Of a DNA stretch of 24,937 bases, positions 12,930 to 21,280 are shown one piece after another; within the stretch, counting starts at the first letter, position 1, and each line of letters starts with the position of its first letter. Under the pieces are notes generated by a model, which was not told the origin of the DNA, searched no databases, and saw only the letters and a program-made list of their open reading frames with translations. The stretch comes from an uncultured Eubacteriales bacterium (GTDB lineage Bacteria > Bacillota > Clostridia > Oscillospirales > CAG-272). The DNA is taken from contig CATWNM010000032.1 in assembly GCA_958352145.1 (NCBI GenBank), forward strand, positions 1 to 24,937. Direction: 5' to 3'. Position numbers and translations under genes: made by a program.

Positions 12930-15179
12930 TTACGCTTTGGCCATTTGGACGGCGGTTTCGGCGTCGGCGCGGGCGAGGGCCTTGAGTTCTTCGATGCGCG
13001 TGCAGGGCGCTTCCAGCCCGAACCGCTGAATTGCCGCTTTCGACACCGCGCCTTCTTTCAGCGCCGTAAGCGCAAGCGGAGGCGTATAGCCCATATAGGC
13101 CAGCATGGAATCGATCTTGCCGTCATAGGTGAGGCCGACGAGCGGCCTTGCCGCCGCCGCGCCGTAGATCAGCAGATGCAGGCGCATGGCGATGACCAGC
13201 GAGCAGCGGGAAAGTACGCCGAGAATCTCGCTGGCCGTCAGGCCGGATAGAACGATCCCTTTGGTTGTTGCGCGCGCGTTGACCGCTTCGGAAAGCGCGC
13301 GGTCCCGGCTGGATTGCATGATGAGGTACAGCGGGCGCGCGCCGGTTTCCACGGCGATTTTATCAATTTCGGCAGCCATCTGCACGGTGAATTCCGTTTC
13401 GTCCACACCGGAGACCTCTTTGCTGTGCAGCCCGGAGAAGCTGCGCAGGGAAACGGCGAAAAGCTTGCCCGCGGGCGCGTCCCGCAGGATATAATCAATC
13501 CGTTCGGCGGGCGCCGCCTCCAAGGTGAGCGCAGGGTCGGCCGATAAGCCGATCTTTGACGCGTCAAACCCGAGTTCGCGGACGTATTCGATCGACTGCG
13601 GCTCGCGGAAGGTGATCGCGTCGGCCGCTTCAAGTGTGCGTACGACCGCCCGCTCATGCTTTTTTCCGAATACGGGACCGACGCCGTTCGAGCAGATGAA
13701 AACTTTTAGTCCCCGCCGCTTGGCCAGCCGGATGACGGTCGTATAATAATAGAGCGAGCGGGAGGACGTCGTGTTTTGGAGCAGGTTCCCGCCGCCGCTG
13801 ATCAAAAGCTTTGCGTGCCGCATTTCCCGGAGAATGCCCGGCAGATTGAAGCGCCCGACGGCGCGCACCGCGTATTTTTTTCCGTTTCGCTTCGGATTTT
13901 TGCAAAAGATCGTGATTTTTGCGGCAGGATCGGCCAGTCGGATATTCCGGATCAGCGAGGCGGCGATCGAGTCGTCCCCCGCGTTGCCGAATCCATAGTA
14001 GCCGCTGATCAAGATGTTTCCGGGCTCGTTTGGCAGCGCTTCGGGCAGCGAGGCGTACAGCCGCTCATAATCCCGCGCCGTGCGCGCAGCGGAATAGTTT
14101 TTCAGGATAGTTTCGCGGCAGAAAGCGCCTTTTTCGGTGAGCGCCGCGCGGCCGCCGTCGAACAGAGCGCAGACGTCGCGGAAAATGACTTCGGGCGTGG
14201 TTTTTCCCAGCCCGCGGCAGCAAAAATTGGTCTTATAGGCGACTTCCTCTTTGTCCGGGCCAAAAATGCCGATATAGCCCTCGTTTCCCGCGACGATCAC
14301 GGGCTTTTGGCAGCTCATCGCTTCGAGTGCGGCGCGGGACGCGCCCAAAAAGAGGTCGCCCGCCGCCATAAAGCAATGCGTATCGGTACGGAGCCCCGGT
14401 GTAAAAATGATTTGGCGGCTGTATTTTTGCTCAAGCGCGTCCGCGATGCGCCGCACTTCGGGCAAAAGATTGCGTTCGGACGCGAGCACGCCGTCGCCGA
14501 CGATGACGATCTCAAGGTCGGGGTATTTTTCAAGCAACTTTTCCGCAGTTTTGGCAAGGCAGAGTTGGGCGTATCCGCGGCTTTCGTCCATGCGGCTGAC
14601 CGAGACGATCCGATGGGCCGATTTTGAAAGTCCGAGTTCTTTTCTGATCGGTTCCGTATCAATGTTTGGAGAAAAGGTGTCGGTATCAATTCCATTCACG
14701 GTAATGAAAATATGATCCGCAAAATAGCCATAGTTGTCGATTAGGTATTGCTTAATGTCCTCGCTGACCGCCATGACGCGGTCGCCCCAGTTTGCAATGC
14801 GCTTCCAGAGCGGTGTGATGCGGAAAACCCAGTGCGCGGTGGTCACGAATTTGAAATGCAGCTTTTTTTGCAGGCGGCCGCAGATAAAGGCGGGGATACG
14901 CGCGTGCGCGTGCACGACGTCGAAGCCTTCCGCGCGAATCAGCGAGGAAAGCCCCCGGAGCGAGCGGAGCACCATCAGCGGATTTTTGGTATTCAGCGGC
15001 AGCGTGACGTGCCGTATGCCCTCGCGCTCGAGCATTTCGGCATATTTGCCGCCGGCGGAGGCGACCGTGACCTTGTGTCCGTCTCGAGTCAGCGCGCGTA
15101 CCAGTTCGAAAATATGCGTTTCCGCGCCGCCGAATCCCATTTGCATAGTGGTCATCAGGATGTTCAGTTTCTTGTTCAT
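12930..15179 (-). CDS. csaB: Fused GT4 glycosyltransferase and CsaB-type polysaccharide pyruvyltransferase
   Basis: This 749-aa protein joins two enzymes. Residues 1 to about 370 are a GT4/GT-B glycosyltransferase: ILMTTMQMGFGGAETHIFEL at the start, VVHAHARIPAF, VNGIDTDTF, VSRMDESRGYAQL and GASRAALEAMSCQKPVIVAG. From about residue 385, ILISGYYGFGNAGDDSIAAS opens a CsaB domain, with ISGGGNLLQNTTSSRSLYYY and MRLHLLIYG typical of pyruvyltransferases. CsaB adds pyruvate ketals to secondary cell-wall polymers that anchor S-layer-homology proteins. Fusion to a glycosyltransferase is known in some Clostridia. I chose the ATG at 15179 because GGAGG lies seven bases upstream; the frame extends to 15230 but crosses the promoter's start region. 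The gene stands alone on the minus strand. Confidence 0.88.
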   Translation of the reverse strand: MNKKLNILMTTMQMGFGGAETHIFELVRALTRDGHKVTVASAGGKYAEMLEREGIRHVTLPLNTKNPLMVLRSLRGLSSLIRAEGFDVVHAHARIPAFICGRLQKKLHFKFVTTAHWVFRITPLWKRIANWGDRVMAVSEDIKQYLIDNYGYFADHIFITVNGIDTDTFSPNIDTEPIRKELGLSKSAHRIVSVSRMDESRGYAQLCLAKTAEKLLEKYPDLEIVIVGDGVLASERNLLPEVRRIADALEQKYSRQIIFTPGLRTDTHCFMAAGDLFLGASRAALEAMSCQKPVIVAGNEGYIGIFGPDKEEVAYKTNFCCRGLGKTTPEVIFRDVCALFDGGRAALTEKGAFCRETILKNYSAARTARDYERLYASLPEALPNEPGNILISGYYGFGNAGDDSIAASLIRNIRLADPAAKITIFCKNPKRNGKKYAVRAVGRFNLPGILREMRHAKLLISGGGNLLQNTTSSRSLYYYTTVIRLAKRRGLKVFICSNGVGPVFGKKHERAVVRTLEAADAITFREPQSIEYVRELGFDASKIGLSADPALTLEAAPAERIDYILRDAPAGKLFAVSLRSFSGLHSKEVSGVDETEFTVQMAAEIDKIAVETGARPLYLIMQSSRDRALSEAVNARATTKGIVLSGLTASEILGVLSRCSLVIAMRLHLLIYGAAAARPLVGLTYDGKIDSMLAYMGYTPPLALTALKEGAVSKAAIQRFGLEAPCTRIEELKALARADAETAVQMAKA

Positions 15180-15220
15180 GCATCTGCCTCCGGGCTCCGA
15201 GGGGAGCGTTTGATATATCC

Positions 15221-15249
15221 ATTGTAGCAAATCTGCCGGCCGGAATCAA
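15221..15249 (-). promoter_or_regulatory. Promoter of the GT4-CsaB fusion gene
   Basis: On the minus strand TTGATT (15244-15249), 17 bases, TACAAT (15221-15226). The start site falls about 35 bases before the ATG. Confidence 0.7.
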
Positions 15250-15404
15250 GCGGCTTTTGCAATATTGCCCCGCGCAGGCGGAAACGGTGTTTTTTGAGTG
15301 GGCGGTCTTTGGCAGTTTTTTCGGAATTCCCAGAAGGAAGCCGGAAATCGCGAGCCGGATCGGGAAAAAAGACGCAAAAACAGGAAAAAATTTTTCAAAA
15401 CCTC

Positions 15405-15433
15405 TTGAAATTTCACATAGAATATGATAGACT
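15405..15433 (+). promoter_or_regulatory. Promoter of the rimP-nusA-infB operon
   Basis: TTGAAA (15405-15410), 17 bases, TAGACT (15428-15433), ahead of a ~200-base leader. Confidence 0.6.
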
Positions 15434-15455
15434 GGCAGAGGATAGGAAAGGGTAG

Positions 15456-15543
15456 AGAGTGGCTTGCCACTCTTTCTTTGTTGTTATAACGAAAAGCAAG
15501 ATGCTTCCCGCCTTTGCAGGCGGCGGGCCCTGCCCGCTTTTTT
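15456..15543 (+). promoter_or_regulatory. rimP leader with two tandem terminator-like hairpins
   Basis: The first hairpin is AGAGTGG (15456-15462) with CCACTCT (15467-15473) around CTTG, followed by TTCTTTG. The second is GCGGGC (15523-15528) with GCCCGC (15532-15537), followed by six T. The 5' arm of the second can be captured by an earlier CCCGCC (15508-15513), giving an alternative fold. In Bacillus subtilis NusA is reported to control its own operon by attenuation in the leader, so a similar circuit is a reasonable inference here. Confidence 0.55.
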
Positions 15544-15640
15544 AAGTCGGGACAGGCGCTCATGCCGGGCGCTTGAAGCGGGGCGTTGTCCTGAATTGCA
15601 GGGATAGGCGTGCGTTTGTTCACGAGCAGACAGGAGTTTT

Positions 15641-16105
15641 ATGAAGAGTACGAAAAATATTGCCGGCGCCGTGCGCGAGTTTCTTTTGCCCGTGGTCGAG
15701 GGACTGGGCTATACGCTCTGGGACGTGGAATACGTCAAGGAGGGAAGCGAGTGGTATCTGCGCGTGACGATCGACAGCCCGTCGGGCATCACCATAGACG
15801 ACTGTGAGCGCGTGCACCGTGCGATCGATCCCGTGATTGACGAGCACGATCCGATTGAAAACGCCTATCATCTGGAGGTTTCTTCACCGGGGATCGAGCG
15901 CGTTCTGCGCACGGATGCGCATCTGGCTGCTTTTGCCGGAGAAGAAGTGGAAGTCCGGCTATACGCCGCTGTGGACGGGAAAAAATCGCTGCGCGGCATC
16001 CTCGGCGGTACGGATGAAAAAGCGGTGACGCTTTTGTGCGGCGGACAGACGGTCAAGCTTGACCGCGCAAAAATTTCCCGGATCACTACGGTTTTTGATT
16101 TTTAA
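15641..16105 (+). CDS. rimP: Ribosome maturation factor RimP
   Basis: The 154-aa protein is the usual RimP size. It has LPVVEGLGYTLWDVEYVKEG near the N-terminus, LRVTIDSPSGITIDDCERVH in the first domain and LEVSSPGIERVLRTDAHL at the domain junction, a strong family signature. A small SH3-like C-terminal domain ends the protein. RimP assists late assembly of the 30S subunit. AGGAG (15632-15636) is just before the ATG. It heads the conserved rimP-nusA operon, with about 100 bases before nusA. Confidence 0.95.
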   Translation: MKSTKNIAGAVREFLLPVVEGLGYTLWDVEYVKEGSEWYLRVTIDSPSGITIDDCERVHRAIDPVIDEHDPIENAYHLEVSSPGIERVLRTDAHLAAFAGEEVEVRLYAAVDGKKSLRGILGGTDEKAVTLLCGGQTVKLDRAKISRITTVFDF

Positions 16106-16209
16106 CGCGGCCCGGCGGCTGGCCACCGGGGACGTTTTCAGAAATAGCGGCGCGCGCCGCGGCAAGTCATTACAGGAAAGGGTAGGGCGAACGCTCTGAC
16201 AGAGGAAAA

Positions 16210-17232
16210 ATGAACGCAGAGTTTTTTGAGGCGCTGGACCTCATTGAGAAAGAAAAGGGAATTCCCAAGGAATATATGCTGGAAAAAGTGGAGGCGGCGC
16301 TGATCAGCGCATACAAGCGCGACAAAAACGGCAACGCCAATGTGCGCATCGCCATCGACGCCGACAAAAAGACAGTGCGCGTGTTCCAGCAGATGGAAAT
16401 CGTGGAGACGGTGGAAAATCCCGATACCCAGATCTCTTTTGAGGAAGCAAAGGAAAAAAACAAGCGCGCAAAGCTGGGCGGCATTTATGAGGTCGAACTG
16501 AAGACGAAGGATTTCCGGCGGCTCGCCGCGCAGAACGCAAAGCAGGTCATCGTGCAGGGGATCCGCGAGGCGGAGCGCGCGATGATCGTCAAGGAATACG
16601 AGTCCAAACGCGAGGAGATCGTCACGGCTACGGTCATTAAGACCGACGAGCTTTCGGGCAACGTCGTGCTGGATACCGGTACGAGCAACGCCACGCTGCT
16701 CCAGAGCGAGCAGATCCCGGGCGAGCGCTTTGCTGTGGGCGACCGCGTAAAAGTGTATATTACCGAGGTCAGCCGAGAGACCCGCGGACATATCGTCACG
16801 CTTTCCCGAAAGCATCCTGGCCTTGTCAAGCGGATGTTTGAACTGGAGATCCCGGAGATCGCGGACGGAACCGTTTTGGTGCGCGCCGTGGCGCGCGAGG
16901 CGGGCAGCCGTACAAAGATTGCCGTGGAGTCGCGGGATGAAAATGTGGATCCGATCGGTGCGTGCATTGGCAATCGGGGCGCGCGCATCGGCACGATCAT
17001 CGACGAACTTCGTGGAGAGAAGATTGATATCGTTCGGTACAGCGAGGATCCTGCGGAGTTTATCCGCGAGGCGCTCTCGCCCGCCGAGGTAATTTCGGTT
17101 ACGATCGACGCGGAGCGCAGCGCAAAGGTTTTGGTATATCCCGATCAGCTTTCTCTGGCGATCGGCCGGGAGGGGCAGAACGCGCGCTTAGCCGCGCGCC
17201 TGACCGGGTTTAAGATCGACATCAAGGCGTGA
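16210..17232 (+). CDS. nusA: Transcription termination/antitermination protein NusA
   Basis: The 340-aa protein shows the NusA domain order. The N-terminal polymerase-binding domain (MNAEFFEALDLIEKEKGIPK) is followed by an S1 domain (about residues 130-200, ending RETRGHIVTLSRKHPGLVKR). Two KH domains follow, with GNRGARI in the first and LAIGREGQNARLAARL in the second. It lacks the acidic C-terminal repeats of proteobacterial NusA, as expected for Firmicutes. NusA binds the RNA exit channel, promotes pausing and assists hairpin termination. AGAGG precedes the ATG. The two-hairpin leader upstream of rimP would be a natural target. Confidence 0.96.
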   Translation: MNAEFFEALDLIEKEKGIPKEYMLEKVEAALISAYKRDKNGNANVRIAIDADKKTVRVFQQMEIVETVENPDTQISFEEAKEKNKRAKLGGIYEVELKTKDFRRLAAQNAKQVIVQGIREAERAMIVKEYESKREEIVTATVIKTDELSGNVVLDTGTSNATLLQSEQIPGERFAVGDRVKVYITEVSRETRGHIVTLSRKHPGLVKRMFELEIPEIADGTVLVRAVAREAGSRTKIAVESRDENVDPIGACIGNRGARIGTIIDELRGEKIDIVRYSEDPAEFIREALSPAEVISVTIDAERSAKVLVYPDQLSLAIGREGQNARLAARLTGFKIDIKA

Positions 17233-17260
17233 GCCGGCTGTTCTGAAATAAGGAGATCTT

Positions 17261-17533
17261 GTGGAAAAGAAGAGAAAGATTCCCCAGAGAAAATGCGTCG
17301 GCTGCGGCGAGCGGCGGGACAAGGGCGAGCTTTGCCGGATCGTGAAAACGCCGGACGGCGGAGTTTGTCTCGACAAGACCGGCCGTATGGCCGGACGCGG
17401 CGCATATCTGTGCCGGGATGTGAAGTGCCTGCGCGCGGCGCGCAGGGCGCGCCGGCTGGAGACCAGTCTTGAGACGGCGATTCCCGATGCGGTTTATACG
17501 GCGCTCGAGGAGGCGCTCGCAGACGATGTCTGA
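17261..17533 (+). CDS. ylxR: YlxR family nucleic-acid-binding protein (DUF448)
   Basis: This 90-aa basic protein carries the YlxR signature: PQRKCVGCGERRDKGEL near the start, then RIVKTPDGGV, DKTGRMAGRGAYLC and a Cys-containing VKCLRAARR. The start is a GTG at 17261 with AAGGAG seven bases upstream. YlxR proteins are small RNA-binding factors; some have been linked to RNase P or to transcription control. It stands between nusA and ylxQ as in most Firmicutes and overlaps the next gene by eight bases. Confidence 0.93.
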   Translation: MEKKRKIPQRKCVGCGERRDKGELCRIVKTPDGGVCLDKTGRMAGRGAYLCRDVKCLRAARRARRLETSLETAIPDAVYTALEEALADDV

Positions 17534-17846
17534 CCGAGATTTGGATTGGACGCTCTCGATGGTCGGCCTTGCTAAAAAAGCAGGCTGCCTGATCGTCGGC
17601 ACGCCGCAGGTGTGCGGCGCGCTGCCCGGCGGCGGCGTGCGGCTGGTTTTGTATTCGGCGGCAGCGTCGGGCAATACCAAAAAGCGGGTGCTCGACCGCG
17701 CAGCGTATTACGGCGTTCGCGCAGTTGCGCTGGACGCGTCCCCCGAGACGCTGGCCGCGCGTGTGGGAAAGACCGGCGCGGTTGCGGCGGTCGGCGTCGC
17801 GGATGCGGGCTTTGCCCGCGCCATCGAAGCGCGCACCGGATTCTGA
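17526..17846 (+). CDS. L7Ae/L30e-family ribosomal-like protein YlxQ (RplGA)
   Basis: The 106-aa product begins MSDRDLDWTLSMVGLAKKAG and continues with GCLIVGTPQV, LVLYSAAASGNTKKRV and YGVRAV. This is the compact alpha-beta-alpha fold of L7Ae/L30e proteins that bind kink-turn RNA. I chose the ATG at 17526, which overlaps the ylxR stop, because an in-frame extension to 17469 adds an Arg-rich run that is only the shadow of ylxR. Translation is probably coupled to ylxR. The RNA partner in bacteria is not firmly known. Confidence 0.88.
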   Translation: MSDRDLDWTLSMVGLAKKAGCLIVGTPQVCGALPGGGVRLVLYSAAASGNTKKRVLDRAAYYGVRAVALDASPETLAARVGKTGAVAAVGVADAGFARAIEARTGF

Positions 17847-17930
17847 GACAGAATTTCTGCAATGCGGATTTTGATATATCATTTGATCGAAGAAAGGATT
17901 TTTGCACGCGGTGCAAAGGGTATTTAACGA

Positions 17931-20708
17931 ATGGCACAGCTTCAACAGTACCGTATCAGTCAGTTGGCGAAGGAGCTTGGGATCAAGGGAAAGGACATCA
18001 CCGATATTCTTTCGGCGCACGGAATCGATGGAAAAACCCAGTCGGCCTCGCTTGATCCGGATGAATATGGTCTGGTCATGGACGTTCTCAGCAAAGACAA
18101 TCAGATAAGCAGCCTTGACGCGTACCTGGACGGCGATGTTGTCATTGTTACACGGGGGCAGAAAGCCGCCGCGGCCCGCGCCGCAGCCGAGGAAAAGGAG
18201 AAGGCCGCCGCAGAGGAAAAGGCGCGCGCGGAAGCGGCCGCACGCGCGAAAGCCGAGGCGGAGGCCAAAGCAAAGGCCGAAGCGGAGGCTAAGGCAAAAG
18301 CAGAGGCGGAAGCCAAAGCCGCGCAGCAGGCAAAGGCGGCCGCGCGGGGACTCAGCGCCGCACAGGCGATCGAGGCGAAGGCCCGCGCCGCCGCTGCGGC
18401 GCGCCAGCAAAGCGAGCGGCAGCAGGCGCAGCGCAGCCAATTACAGCGCCCGCAGTCCGAGCGGCCGCAGAGCGCGCGTCCGGCGCAGGCGGGCACGCCG
18501 CGCCCTCAGCAGGCAAGTGCGGTCGGGCGGAGCTTTGGCGATCGTTTTGATCGCAAGCCGTTTGACAGCGCGCCGGTTCGTTCCGGCGCCGATAAAAAGG
18601 GGCAGGGGCAAAGACGACCGGACGGCCGGTCGAAGCCGGGCTTTGACAAAGAGGGCGGAGAACGCCGCGCCGTGCAGAAGTTTACCGCGCCGATCAGCCA
18701 GATGCAGCGTGTCGGGACCGACGGTCCTGCAAAACCGCGCGGAAGCGTGCGGGTGGTCGATACGCGGACGACGACGGTGGACCTTTCAAAATACGATGAA
18801 AAGCTGGAAACGCTGGCGAGCCCGTACAGTTCGGACCGCGGCACCAACCGGCAGAAGCTGAAAAAGCAGGATAATCGCAGCCAGTACAGCAAGGCAAAGG
18901 AAAAGGAGCGTCAGGCGGTCGAACGCCTGAAAAAGCTCGAGCTTGAAAAGGCGCGCAAAAAACAGCTGGAGATCACGGTACCGGATGAGATCACGGTTCA
19001 GGAACTCGCCTCACGGCTGAAAGTTACGGCGGCCGAGGTCATCAAGCGCTTGATGAAAATGGGCGTGATGGCCACGCTCAATCAGACGGTTGACTTTGAC
19101 ACCGCGTATCTCGTCGCCGACGAACTCGGCGCGAAGGTGACGAAAGAAGTCGTCGTCACGATCGAAGAGCGGTTGTTTGACGAGAGCGAGGACCGGGCGG
19201 AAAACCTCGTGCCCCGCAGTCCCGTCGTCTGCGTCATGGGACATGTCGATCACGGAAAAACGTCTCTGCTCGACGCGATCCGCCATACTAATGTGACGGG
19301 CGGAGAGGCGGGCGGCATCACGCAGCATATCGGCGCGTATCGCGTACAGACCGGTGGTAAGGATATCACTTTCCTCGATACGCCCGGACATGAAGCTTTT
19401 ACCGCCATGCGCGCCCGCGGCGCGCAGGCGACCGATATCGCGATCCTTGTGGTCGCGGCGGACGACGGCATCATGCCGCAGACCGTAGAGGCGATCAACC
19501 ACGCGCGTGCGGCAGGCGTGGACATCGTTGTCGCCATCAACAAAATGGATAAACCGGGCGCAAATCCGGAGGCGGTCATGACCGGCTTGACGCAGTACAA
19601 TCTGGTTCCCGAGGAGTGGGGCGGAGATGTGATCTGCGTGCCGGTTTCGGCGGTCACCGGGCAGGGGATCGGCGATCTTCTGGAAAACGTCCTTCTTGTC
19701 GCCGAGGTCAAGGAACTTCGCGCCAATCCCGCGCGCCGCGCCAAAGGAATTGTCATCGAGGCAAAGCTGGATCGAGGCCGGGGGCCGGTGGCCACCGTTC
19801 TTGTACAGAACGGCACGCTGCATGCCGGCGATATCGTGATTGCCGGGACTTCGGTTGGCCGCGTCCGCGCGATGAAGAACGACCGCGGCGAGGATGTTTC
19901 CGAGGCAGGGCCGTCCGTTCCTGTCGAGATCATCGGTCTTGACGCGGTGCCGCTTGCCGGGGACGAGTTCAACGCGGTCGAAGACGAGCGCATGGCGCGC
20001 ACGCTGGCCGAGCAGCGCCGCAGCCGCGCAAAAGAGGCCGAGTTCAAAGCGAACGCCAAGGTTTCGCTCGACGATCTGTTCTCGCAGATTTCCGACGGCG
20101 TCAAGGAACTGAATATCGTCGTCAAGGCCGATGTTGGCGGCAGCGCCGAGGCCGTAAAGTCTTCGCTGGAGAAACTTTCGGGCGAAGAGGTCAAAGTCCG
20201 CGTGATTCACAGCGCGGTCGGCGGCATTACGGAAAACGACGTCATGCTTGCTTCCGCGTCCGGTGCGATTATCGTCGGCTTCAATGTGCGCCCGGATAAA
20301 AGCGCGATCGACGCGGCGGCGCGTCAGGGCGTGGATGTGCGCACATACCGCATCATCTATGAGTGCATTGAGGAGATTCAGGCTGCCATGAAAGGCATGC
20401 TTGCGCCCAAATTCAAAGAAAATATTTTGGGACACGCGCAGGTCCGTCAGACCATCCATGTGCCGAATGTCGGTACGATTGCAGGTTCCTACGTGCAGGA
20501 CGGCAAGATCGCGCGCAGCGCGCAGATCCGCATTATCCGCGACGGCATCGTCGTATTCGAGGATAAAATCGCCTCGCTCCGCCGCTTTAAGGACGACGTG
20601 CGCGAGGTTGCCGCAGGATATGAGTGCGGCGTCGGGCTGGAGCGGTACAACGACATCAAAGAAGGCGACGTGCTCGAGGCTTTCGTGATGGAGGAAGTGA
20701 CGGAATAA
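17931..20708 (+). CDS. infB: Translation initiation factor IF-2
   Basis: The 925-aa protein has an N-terminal IF2_N module (YRISQLAKELGIKGKDITDI). A long low-complexity linker follows (about residues 75-330), with near-exact AKAEAEAKAKAEAEAKAKAE-type repeats and then Arg/Gln-rich segments. The second N-terminal module is ITVQELASRLKVTAAEVIKR. The G domain shows GHVDHGKTSLLDAIR, DTPGHEAF and NKMDKPG, and the C-terminal domains bind fMet-tRNA. IF-2 joins initiator tRNA to the 30S subunit and drives subunit joining. It follows ylxQ after ~85 bases that include a small GCACGCGGTGC hairpin. A terminator follows directly, so it is the last gene of this operon. Confidence 0.97.
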   Translation: MAQLQQYRISQLAKELGIKGKDITDILSAHGIDGKTQSASLDPDEYGLVMDVLSKDNQISSLDAYLDGDVVIVTRGQKAAAARAAAEEKEKAAAEEKARAEAAARAKAEAEAKAKAEAEAKAKAEAEAKAAQQAKAAARGLSAAQAIEAKARAAAAARQQSERQQAQRSQLQRPQSERPQSARPAQAGTPRPQQASAVGRSFGDRFDRKPFDSAPVRSGADKKGQGQRRPDGRSKPGFDKEGGERRAVQKFTAPISQMQRVGTDGPAKPRGSVRVVDTRTTTVDLSKYDEKLETLASPYSSDRGTNRQKLKKQDNRSQYSKAKEKERQAVERLKKLELEKARKKQLEITVPDEITVQELASRLKVTAAEVIKRLMKMGVMATLNQTVDFDTAYLVADELGAKVTKEVVVTIEERLFDESEDRAENLVPRSPVVCVMGHVDHGKTSLLDAIRHTNVTGGEAGGITQHIGAYRVQTGGKDITFLDTPGHEAFTAMRARGAQATDIAILVVAADDGIMPQTVEAINHARAAGVDIVVAINKMDKPGANPEAVMTGLTQYNLVPEEWGGDVICVPVSAVTGQGIGDLLENVLLVAEVKELRANPARRAKGIVIEAKLDRGRGPVATVLVQNGTLHAGDIVIAGTSVGRVRAMKNDRGEDVSEAGPSVPVEIIGLDAVPLAGDEFNAVEDERMARTLAEQRRSRAKEAEFKANAKVSLDDLFSQISDGVKELNIVVKADVGGSAEAVKSSLEKLSGEEVKVRVIHSAVGGITENDVMLASASGAIIVGFNVRPDKSAIDAAARQGVDVRTYRIIYECIEEIQAAMKGMLAPKFKENILGHAQVRQTIHVPNVGTIAGSYVQDGKIARSAQIRIIRDGIVVFEDKIASLRRFKDDVREVAAGYECGVGLERYNDIKEGDVLEAFVMEEVTE

Positions 20709-20745
20709 GTTTAAGGCGGCGCCTGCCTGCTGAAAAATATTTTGA

Positions 20746-20775
20746 GAAAACCGCCGTGCGGCGGTTTTCTTCGTA
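20746..20775 (+). terminator. Terminator of the rimP-infB operon
   Basis: GAAAACCGCC (20746-20755) pairs perfectly with GGCGGTTTTC (20760-20769) around GTGC, followed by TTCG and a short T-containing tail. Confidence 0.85.
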
Positions 20776-20827
20776 GTTTGAAAGAAGATTTTGCATTTCC
20801 GTGATTATTTTCGCTGCGCTATCCCGG

Positions 20828-20890
20828 TGCAAAGCGTCGAGCGACGCGCCAAAGGCGCTAGCGCCGCTATGCGGCGAGACGTTCCCAACG
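20828..20890. repeat. 63-bp direct repeat, copy 1
   Basis: It is identical to 21078-21140 except for one base near its end (CCCAACG versus CCCTACG). It contains nested small palindromes such as GCGTCGAGCGACGC, GGCGCTAGCGCC and GCCGCTATGCGGC, so a transcript would be heavily structured. No open frame is supported. Confidence 0.85.
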
Positions 20891-20940
20891 CAGCGCGATT
20901 TCAATTGCGTATACATATGCTTTGATCCATGTTTCGCGTT

Positions 20941-21100
20941 TGTAGGGAACGCTGTCACAAGCGCTTCCGTGTATAAATTTTACAAGGCGGTATATTGCGG
21001 AACGTCGAGGACGACGTTCCCTACAAAGGTGGGTGTATTTTTGACATTTCGATAAAAGGCAGCTTCGGCGCAGGATTTGCAAAGCGTCGAGCGACGCGCC
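20941..21100 (-). repeat. Dispersed repeat, right copy (inverted relative of 126-280)
   Basis: Bounded on one side by TGTAGGGAACG (20941-20951) with the inverted CGTTCCCTACA at 21015-21025. The flank to 21100 also matches the left copy in reverse orientation. Its last part overlaps the second 63-bp repeat, so the elements look modular. Confidence 0.6.
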
Positions 21101-21210
21101 AAAGGCGCTAGCGCCGCTATGCGGCGAGACGTTCCCTACGAGAAGACGTTATTTTGAGGGAGCGCTGTCCTAAGCGCTTTCGTATAAGAACAGCTTCGGC
21201 GAAAAATTGC
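21078..21210. repeat. 63-bp direct repeat, copy 2, plus a partial further element
   Basis: Copy 2 covers 21078-21140. From about 21155, GAGGGAGCGCTGTCCTAAGC continues to about 21185 and resembles 20943-20970, suggesting a decayed extra copy. The whole gap 20776-21280 holds only such repeats and no gene I can support. Confidence 0.7.
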
Positions 21211-21280
21211 GGAATGCTGCGCGCCGCGCGTATACGCGGGCAGTACAATCCGGCTATATGCCGCGGGAAAGTAGGAGAAA

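Noticed and set aside
13776..14627. 283-codon plus-strand frame opposite the GT4-CsaB gene
   Set aside because: Antisense shadow with no ribosome site or recognisable domain.
19011..20459. 482-codon minus-strand frame opposite infB
   Set aside because: Long only because of codon bias in infB; composition (many His, Asp, Arg) is that of a shadow.
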